NCBI GenBank assembly: GCA_000934455.1 | Contig: KN884405.1 | Span: 1 to 64,000 of the forward strand | Length of the DNA: 64,000 bases | Source: Apostichopus parvimensis | Taxonomy: Eukaryota > Echinodermata > Holothuroidea > Aspidochirotida > Stichopodidae | Direction of reading: 5' to 3' | In this document: positions 27,101 through 37,800 of the stretch, piece by piece | How positions within the stretch are numbered: the stretch's first letter is position 1 | Layout of the letters: each line of letters opens with the position of its first letter | Program-made: the position numbers and the translations under genes | Notes under the pieces: generated by a model | The model's database searches: none | What the model saw: only the letters and a program-made list of their open reading frames with translations | Told to the model about the DNA's origin: nothing

Positions 27101-30100
27101 GGTTTGCCGCCCTCTAACATCCTATTCAATCGCTGAATCTCTCGCTCTCTGCTATCGACCTGTGGGTTGAAATCAGAAAAGTCACAAAAGTCAGACAAAC
27201 TTCAGTCAGACCAACATTGAAGACAATTTTGATCCACATTTACCAATTTTTTGTTTTAAAACAACGGTAGCCTACTAGCTCAAATAATGTTCAATTCAGT
27301 GAAGGGTTAATGATGCATAACAAATTTCTCCGTTCTTTTTGACAGGTTTCGCTTCAAATGTTCTCCCTTCACCTGTGAAGCTTGCCACTTGTGTTTCATA
27401 TCACATTAATGTTTCCTTAGGGCCTACAGAAGGATCAGTACAGTATGCTACTCAGGGGTAGCCTTTTCTAACTCTTTGGCTTAGGTCTGAGATTTGGTGA
27501 TTTAAGGTACATTTCTCATGAAAATCAAAAGAATGACACTCATGAGACAAAAGAGAGTTGTGATAATACAGTAATTCTAAATCGATAATTGGAAAGAGAA
27601 TCAATTGGTTTCCCCTAGAAACCAAAACCTGGATTTATTCCTCAGTAAAGTGCAAAGATCAATAACAAAGTGTATTTAACCATGGTTTTCAGAAATTTAT
27701 GCAAAATTGCTACAAATTACTGCACAAGTCTATGGCAAGTATTCACAAAAAGTAGTACCATGTGCTGTAACTACTGTTGTGTTTCATTGTGAGAATATAA
27801 CATGAATATATTCCACTAACCCCCCATTCCCTTACCCTCCCTTACTACCACTAACAACATTACTCAAAGCAAACAGTTTAGTCAGAATGGCAGATGCAAC
27901 CAATTCTTGCACAGTAGTGTAAATCGCTGTTAAGTATCTACACCAGTTGATAATTGAACTGACCCAGTTCTTGCAAAGGGAATAATTTAACCAGGATTGC
28001 AAGTTTACATGACACAATTGCTATTTAAAGAAAAAATTCAAAATGTGTAGTAGTGTTTGTACACAAAGAATTTAATAAGTACTGTAATACAATTAAAAGA
28101 CAATTAATATATATTATGCAAAACTATAATATCCCTGAATTATTCCTGGGCTGTTACTTGCAAGTAAGGCAAGTTAAAAAGATTTCCCTGTGTACAGGTA
28201 GGTGATATCACAAAGAACAAAATACAACATACTTGTGCAAGAGAGCATTTTAATTATATGAAGCTATTTTATAAAGTTAACAAAGCAATCTTCATTAATT
28301 TCCAAAAACTCTCTTCTGCTCCATAACCTAACATTTTTGGGGGAATTTGGTTTCAAATATCCGATACAAAAAAAACAAAAAAAAACTAATAGAAAAAGTG
28401 ATCAGAAACTTCCTTCTACATCAACTGGCACATTCAACAAAGCAAAAAACAGTATGTACACCAATAACCTAAATGGAGTCACTAGAGATTGAGCATTTTA
28501 TCAAAGCACAGCATTTGATCATTGAAGACATGATGGATTAAATTAAGTTATTATACAGAATTACAAAGAAGTAGGTGAGGTAACTAGCCTATTGGTCTAC
28601 GGAGGGACAAAGACCAGGCTAAAGGTAAATACAGCATTTATCAAAGACATGATGGATTAAATTATTTTATTACACAGAATTACATAGAAATAGGCGTGCT
28701 GATTGGTCTATTGGTTTACGGAGGAACAAAGACCAGGCTAAAGGTAAAGACAGCATTTTTCAAAGACATGATGGATTACTTAGTTAAGTTATTATACAGA
28801 ATTACACAGAAGTAAGTGATCTAAACTGGCCTACTGGTTTTGAAGGTACAAAGAAAATGGTAAATTTACTGTATGAGAGTAACAATGACATAGGCGTAGT
28901 AGTTCAACACTGCAAAAGACATGCACTTTATCTGAGGTCATTGCATTTTCTTTGTTGTTCAGTCAGTATAGTGAAGAGTTTAGTAATTTAATAACCCATC
29001 TGGCAGAACCCTGGGGCAATGTGACTAATAAGTGTATTTCTTGTATTGATCAGTAGACTACACACGACCAAAGCAGTAATATTTAAGAGTTCAAGGAGTT
29101 GAATCAGCTATGTGGGGTCTATCAGTCATACATTTATGGAATGTCATTTTACAATTGGAAAAAATAAATTTCAATTTGCAAAAAAAATTGAAAGCCACAT
29201 TTACTATGAAAATGCATGTGACTCCTTTGTGTTGTTTAATTATGTATTGTCAGTACAGTTACATTATTGCTAATTCATGCAACAACAACAACAATAAAAG
29301 TAAACCTAATAATTTCAACAATCAAATCCAATCAAATTAAAGCAGCTTTCTGAGTTGATTTTGATAACATAAAAAATAAAATTCTTGCCACCTGTTTTAC
29401 ACTAGAATCTTGGGAACCAATAGCTGAGGTCATTAGCATGACTTGCCAAGTTTTGATTTCAAACAAAGAAGTTTGAGTTAAAAATATTGACATTTGCACA
29501 CAAAATTCAGATTTTGACTGTATTTACTATGCCACTATGAAAAGTGTCCGGATGAAATGAAGATCTGAATCAAGTTCTTTAACTACAATCTCATGAAGCT
29601 TCCATTGGTTGAAAAATCTAGGCAAGTGTCCTTGTGCGATCTTATTTTGAGTAATACTTGGTAGGTATGGAAAATTGTTTTTCAATTTATATGATTTATA
29701 TTTATGATTTATGATTTATTTATAGTTATGATTTATATTTGATATTTTGTTTGTAAAGAGATTATTGCTTCTTCTCTGCAAACAATACAAGATCTGTAAA
29801 ACTTCAAGTGTCAAATATTAAGCTACGTATGAATCCAGGGTAGACACTAAATTATCTTTCACTTTTTGCCACACAAACTGGCAAAGAGGCAGAGTGTCGT
29901 GCTCACATTAAATTGCAATCGATTATATACACAAGATCTGTTTTCTTCAAAAGAAAAATTTCCATTTTAGGTTTAAAATTATATTTTACTTTAGAACTAC
30001 CAAAGTCCAAACAGTTTGTCCTCATGATTATTTGCTTTGTTATAAATCAAGCAAGTCAAATTAAAACTAGGGATTGGAGTATACAGAAAAGTCTTCATAT

Positions 30101-33100
30101 TAAAGGTTACCATAATCGGCCCCAAATATTAGCTTGCTAATAATTTGCCAGAATTTTTATCAATGGTAATTTCTAAGATGCTCTGACCTGCTGACACTAT
30201 TCTCAGACATTGCAGAAATTTAAAATAAACAAGTTTGACGGCTCAATCAGGGCAAATGCTCTTAACATGGGAATTAATTGATCGCTTATGGCTAGTTTGA
30301 GCTAAATCAGGGCTTGACTGATCTATTTGACTTTTCAACTTTCTTGCATATGATTTGTCGCTGAGATATGAAGCAGATAGGAGGAAGGAAATGGGGATGA
30401 AGGAGATGGGGTGAAGGAGAAGGGACGGGGGAGAAGGAAGGAGAAGGGGACAGAGGAGGAAGGGGACTTAGGAGAGAAAGGAGGGGGAGCAAATCAACAG
30501 TAATGTAAATTCACAGGACACTGTGACTGTTTCTGCTCAATTCTACTCAACTCTGCTCACTTCTAGACACAGTAGGTGCAGCTGTGGTGAAGGGACTGGT
30601 AGGGAAATGAAATAAGCACTACCTAACTAGGTTATGACAAGGTTTATGAGACTATCCAAGGTTGCTTCAAGCATGGAGCTATCACAGTGATAGCTCCATG
30701 GTCAGACCAAAGTAAAAGTTGCCTGTGAGTATGTAGTGTGATAGTAATTCACAATGAGTGTGAGCTTTCTTGTTTTGCAATTTCACCCAGTAGACATACT
30801 GTTGTTTGTTGTTTTTTTTTCTTTTCTAAAAAATTATTGGTAAATAAACTCTAGCAACCTCATCTCATGAAAATGAGTAAATTGACAGAAAAACAACAAC
30901 AGTAAACACAACAATAGTACGAAAACAAAGGCATTATCCTGTCCAGTAATTCAGGTTTGGCAGGGTTATTCCACTAATTCTGGATTAGCTGCCTTTGAGA
31001 CTAGTTAAACAAAATAACCTTGAAAAACTAAAAAAAATAGGGGGGGGGGGTCTTGTTTTTTTTAATATTTAATATAAGAATAAGATATAGTAAATTAAAT
31101 TGAAAAAGAAAATAGATTTTACATCAGCATTACACTTACATGTTTAGGTCTGTTCCTCTGAGAATACTGTCTCATATGGCGAGACATCCTGAAATCTTTT
31201 CAAAAACTCCACAGTTGTAAGCAAATACTGTACTATATTGACAGATAATCTCCCTCTTCACACTGCTACAAAATATCCCTTAAATCTCCTTCACAATTCA
31301 CCACTTAAACTGATCTCCTTTCAGATAGTAAAAATCCTCTCAAGCAAACACTATCCTATCTTCAACACACACATATACACACCAACAGTATAATCCATCC
31401 TGTACATTTCAAGTTACTACAAACACCGATCCCTGCTTGAATACTGCTTACTACTACACACACACATCAATTATAGCATACTGTACATTGTACTTTCGGT
31501 TGTAAATAGACAAAATCAAATTACCCCCTAAAGGTCAAGCATACAACCACCTAGCATCATTCAGTGGCTTTTTGACCAATCAGAGGTCACCATCGCTATG
31601 CTCCGCCTACAAGAAATGGTTGTCAGTACAATCAATAATGGCTTCAAATTCCTGGCGTCCTTAGCAACTGTCAATAGCCTGTGCCCAGGGTAATTTCATT
31701 CACAGCTAGACCCATGCAATCAGCTGATGGTAATGTACACAAATGTCAAGCAAGCTAATCAGGCAGCAAGAACTGGAATGCTCTTTTAGCTTAAATAGCA
31801 GTTAAATACTCCTGAACAATTTGAAAATTGGAATGGGAAATAAAGAGAAGCCAGACCTGCCAAGCCTACAAAAGTGATAAACTGGAGAATTGAAAACAAA
31901 GAGAGAAAACAAACAAAAAGACCCCCTGGAGATTGGTGCCTGAAACTAGGAGATCTTAAAAATTGTTCAACAGCCACATAAAACTCATTGTTTTAAACAT
32001 GATAAGAAAATATTCACAACTCCCATCATGTAAATTTGCATCTACTTTATTTTACCTGTTTGAGATACTTGCACATGAGATTTGTAAATCCCAGCATAAG
32101 ACTATACATAAAAATGTGAGTCTCATAGTTTTCTTGGAAAGTTTGAAGGCATGAGAAATGCACAAATAAGGGACAGGGACATCTACAGTATTGAAGTGAG
32201 GGTGAAACTTTTCCTAGATATCTAAAGTTTCTTTAGTATCTAATAGCCTACAGTTATAATGGAAATCGACAATGTGTGTCTTAGTAAAGCTAAGTCATTC
32301 TTTAACTTTTCATTCAAGTAATTCCAAATGATATTAATTTAAAAAAAAGGCAGGTTGATAAAATCTGCAGTACGTCTCCTGATTTTTAGCAACAGTTCAA
32401 CCAAAACTGGTCAGTATTAAGGTAAATTTATACAATTACTAAAAATTCTAACTGCTACAAGGATGTGAATTTTGACCTAAAGATGAAGTAGATTTCAAGC
32501 AAGGTTGTTAAGCAATCATTTTCAGCCAAGGGAATGTCTCTTAAGTTAAAGCAACACTCAGGAGTTCATTTAGCTTACTCAATTATTCTAAACAGGCACA
32601 TAAATAGTATTTACTGGCTAAATGCCACTGAATTTTGCCATTTGCTAGTTAAAATAGAAAGGCACTTGCAATTTTTGGCCAGTAGACATTGACATGTTAT
32701 TAACTGAGCTAGCAAATAGTTTAACGCACATAACTATGTACATTTGTAAGTTCAATGAAAGACTGCAGTATGCGATGTTTAGCCTGTTCATTTTCTCGTA
32801 AGATCGATGGAATGAACATTGAATGGTCATACGTAACATGCATACAGTAGGGACACATTACTGGCAATGAGTAGTGAGGATATGACTGTATGATGTATTG
32901 ACTAAATTACACTGCTGGTTGCTTTTGAACAACGTTGATTCCAGCATCATCAGTAATTATATGGTTAATGGGATATCAATTCAATATATCAAACTTTATT
33001 TAAGTCTCTTTTTATAAAAATATAGTGTATTTGTTGGGTACGAAAACCATAGAGATTGGGGAATGACAACGAGAAGCTCATTGGAGCTTTTGTATGTTGA

Positions 33101-34681
33101 CAACCCTAAGCAGAAGATAATAGAAAAAATTTAGCAGAAATATTTGTCAGAATAATCTATTAACATTATAAAATTACTTTCCATTTAATTAAAAAATTAC
33201 TTGATTTGTCATCCATGCTTGTCAATCATCTGTGCTTAATACCAGTTAAAATGCTTAGTCATTAAAAACGTACATCATTTATACTGGTTTTACTAGTAGC
33301 CAACAGTGTATCGAGTGTAGAACTACACATGCATGCATATCGAATTTGCCAATATGGTAATTTCGCAGCATACAGTACATATCATATCGAAAAACTCTGA
33401 TGTTGAAACCAAGTTCAACCAAAACTACGGTTTTGAACAGATATGTACAACAAAGTGAAACTACCGTCAGTGTCTAAGAGGTGTCAAGGAATCTCGGTAT
33501 TGCTTGTACTCTTAAAAATTCAATGACATACAAAGCCTGAAGAAAATATGAAAATTGCATTAATAATGTATGTATATATGTATATTAGATACTCCTGCAA
33601 GCAGGAACTCGCAAGAAGCCATAATTGGCTTCCGCAAGCTGACCGAAGTCAGTCTCTTAGATTCATATTTAACGTCCATGATTATGAATTGTCAACAACT
33701 CTGTAACTGGACGACATACATTAATCTTGGAGTGACTCGAACTTGGGACCTTATGATTGAAAGGCACCAGCATTAACCACTGAGCTAACACTCCTTTGAA
33801 AAAGCCACAAGCCAGAATGTGTATTTGCTTCGTTACATCAATTGCACATGTTGTTCCTTTCACTGATAATAATTATTGACATGGAACCTTGTCTTCCTAA
33901 TTAATCACTCTCTCTCTAGTTTTATCTTTTTTTTTATTAGAACAATCTTTCAAGAGGGTCAAAGACCTGGTTAGCAAATTGCTCATCCCCCCCCCCCCCC
34001 CCCCGGAGACCCGCCAACGAAAATTACAAATGAAAGGAAAATAAATCAAAAGAATCAAGAGGAAAAAATAACCAACAAATTTGCTTGTTCCATAATATTT
34101 CTGCACACTTTTACTTACCAAAAACAAGATATATGCCAATCTAGATAATACTGTACAAGACCTGTTACACAAGTCATCTATAATATATAATTACATTTAT
34201 ATAGGTCTACAAGGTTTTTGCATCTAAATACCAAGTAGACATTACAATCAAGTTGATAAATTTGTATCTTTCAGGAAAGGCATGCCAAGATAAGTACTGC
34301 AAAGATATGCATTAGTTTTAAATTAGTAGGAAATTGAATAGGGGTGGTGAAGAGGTAGATTTTAGGATGGAAGGGGAGGTTCCATCTATACTATTCTTTA
34401 GCTTTGCGGGGTGAGGAAGAGGAGGAATGCTTATTAATTTTTTTGGAGAATGTTTCTTCTTTATCAAGCCTAGATAATGGTATTGAAAACAGTGTTAGCA
34501 TTTAATTTTAATCTATTGCACTCCTTGTTACAGAGAAGTAAACAGAAAGAAATGACAAACAATATTGAAATATAATTGACTTGTTCACCCAATAACTTAG
34601 TAATATCCACTCTAACATTAGATTAAAGGATTACTTTAGGCAGACTTTAAGTCTTGATATCATAATAATAATCATAATAAC

Positions 34682-34714
<33 letters not shown>

Positions 34715-34739
34715 GATAATGATAATGATAATGATAATG

Positions 34740-34805
<66 letters not shown>

Positions 34806-34812
34806 GACATTT

Positions 34813-34863
<51 letters not shown>

Positions 34864-37800
34864 GACATTTATAATGCGCCGGTATCCGTCAAAGACGACG
34901 CTCATGGCGCAGTGACACAAAAAAATGGTAAACATAGTAGAAGACCAAAATGGCAGCAAAAATGGGCAACAGTGAACAATTATATATGTCCATAATCAAA
35001 GAAAACAATGACAGAAGATAATGTTTCTGTAGGTATTCAAGTTTTCACATGCTCTTAAAATATACGCTCATTCTCTCAAATGCTCCTTTAAGGCTCAATT
35101 TCTGAAGATGATGATGATGATGTCAGCTCCTCTGTGCAGTTCTAAATGTTAATCTATTGTTTTTGTAAATTCTAATAACTCGACTAACACACACTATGTT
35201 CCTCTAACTGCACAATCTACAAAGCACCCTTGGATGGCATTGAACATCTCTTATACTTGGCCAATTAGTAACACATTGTGGAAATGTTATTTGAGGCCAT
35301 AACAGTCTTATGTTTCCCCAAGGAGTCTTGTGTTTCATCTGAGGACTGACTTATTTACAGGTCTGTGTGTTTTATTAAGCATTTTGTTTTTGTATCTTTT
35401 ACTTAAATTGTTTAGAACTCACTAGTGGGGAACAAATACTAAACAGACACTTAAAGAGAAACAAACAGTTCTTTCTTTTTCTTGCCATCCTGTACCTCCC
35501 CCCCCCCCCCATGGATGTCATCACCAGACTTCCCTAATCACCCGGTTCTTCACATATATATGCAAGGACACAAACTTATCCTTACCTGTTTTCTAAGGCT
35601 TTTAATCGTGCGGACATCCGTCTCATTTTGTTCCTTCATGTCTTTGTTCTCTCCTCTCAGTCTCTCCAGCTGTTTATCAGCCACTGAGACTAAATCAGCG
35701 ATGTAAGGGTCATCTACCTTGTAGGCAAATGAAGGGAGCCAAGACTGCTCTGAGTGGGGAATGGTTGCATCTATTTCCATTCTTTGCCTACGAAATGGAA
35801 TACTCCGTTTCTTACCTCCTGCAAAAATGAGGTAAAACAAATGAAGACATTATTCTGATGATTACTGTATTAAGCTCACTAGCATAAACTGGCAACAGCA
35901 GAAATTACAAAACAATAATGGCCACATGTGGAAGTTGAACCAGTCGACTGTTTGGTAATATATCTACACCATCGGTACTCAACGCTTCAGTACTGTATGC
36001 ACTACCATGCTCGGTGTTACAATATCTGTACAATTGGTACAGTAAACGATGGTTGTAAATTATACAAATTCTGCAAAAATGGTGCTCCATATCAAGTGGA
36101 ATGACTTTGCACAGTTAGAAGTCAATTTCTATATCTCTGCACACATGGTACTATATGCTTATAGGTGCACTGACAAATAATATGACCAATGACAGGTCAT
36201 GGTCCACTCTTGTATTAAAGTACAGATCTGTATTTAAGTATAATACCAACACATTTGGGACTACATATCAGCAGCTGCTGTACAACATTTTGCACAATTG
36301 GTACTTGATTCCTATGCCTATGATTTCTGTACAAATGGTAAGTTTTGGTTTTATAGGTGCATTGGCATTATTAAAACAATGGGTACTTCATTCTCTTTTC
36401 AGTTTCAATAATTCTAAAGTAAGCACCTGAGGTTAACACCAGTTATTAAAAGGAGAAACAATCCTAACCATTATCAATGGTCTAAAGATGTGCTTCTGAT
36501 CAACAACATCCCCAAACAGCTGAGAAAATTATATTTTCCGTCTGGAAGACACGGTTTTAATGACACGACTACAGGACTTGAGCAAGTATAAACACAATAT
36601 CATAGAGAGAGTTGCGCTTGAATTGGTATGGTCAAGTCTTGTATTGTTCATTTTTCTCAATAAACATCTTTTTCTAGTCTGCTTAGTTTAAAACACGTTT
36701 TTAATATCATAATTTGCAATAATAATCAAAGCATTTTCTTCATTAACAAGACTGTTTACTTTCACATTGAAATTAACATAAAAATAAAACAACAACTCCT
36801 AGTGGCACTATGACATCCCCCATTGACAAAATGGTAGCTCCCTAACAGAAATTCTAAACCTCAAATTTACACATATCACCCAAACAGAGCAAGATTGTTC
36901 AATGACTTTCTCCATTGACAAAAGCATCAAGCTACCATGTACAATAAAGGTGACCACTTAGTGTTGTATCTCCATTAGTGAGACTTTAACTTAAATGTCC
37001 TTTTCAGTACTGTACCTGGTGTTTGGACAACTGCATGTAAATTCTTTTCCTGAAGTTGAAGGATTTTATCAGCCTTGCTCTTCGAATCCTGCTCTAGCGA
37101 TCGCACTTTATGAACATACTGAGAATTCAGGAAACGTAGGTCAGCGTTCTCATGTTCAATTTTACGGATTCTCGTTTTCAAGTCTTGACTCGTGGACTGA
37201 AGCTCTTCCTGTGCTCGTATCAGCTGTTGGTGGAGGTCGTTATTCTCTCGTACCAACTTGGCATTTTCTGTTCGATAGGGTTCAACATGCTCTTCCCACC
37301 TACCTGATGTTTTCAATGTTTGTGATGTCTGTTTGTAACAAAAAGAAATGGATAAAAGCTTCTGATTCCATTTACCTTACTTGAGAAAACTTAACTGTGG
37401 GTAACAAATACTTATAAACATCTACAGTACAGCCTATGTGATACACTTAGTTAAAGAACACTGAGATTAGTCTAACACTATTTCAAAGAGGTAGCCAGGC
37501 AAAATGTTTAGTTGTACATTGAACTGTAATGTACAGAATGTCTTACAGCAGGCTGTCCATCTCTAGAGCAGGATGATATTACTCAATTTTGTAAAATTAT
37601 GACACAGAAAATAAGTACTCTAGTTACCACAAAAGCAAAAGTTTATAATGGTTGATTTATTTCCTTATATATGCTGATAGCAGGCTACTTTTCTTTGGAA
37701 TCCAAAATGGAGAAAATTAATTATATTAGTGAAAAGGTAATTTTGACCTATAGTTCAATAAACGAGGCATTGTTCAATTCCGTTCAAGGCCTATATTTCA

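Larger units (their letters stand above)
27160..35585 (-). other. CEP135: CEP135 intron 3 (8.4 kb)
   Basis: This is the largest intron of the gene. It contains a minus-strand SINE (33565-33797), a compound microsatellite (34655-34873), a 119-bp triple tandem repeat (28499-28860), a purine tract (30360-30490), a poly-C run near 33988-34004 and a possible alternative first exon with promoter-like motifs (31140-31610). No other coding exon is needed between exons 3 and 4. Confidence 0.85.

Noticed and set aside
34647-34959. Long frames of alternating His-Tyr, Ser-Leu or Ile-Met on both strands
   Set aside because: They are translations of a GATAAT/AAT microsatellite and have no coding character.
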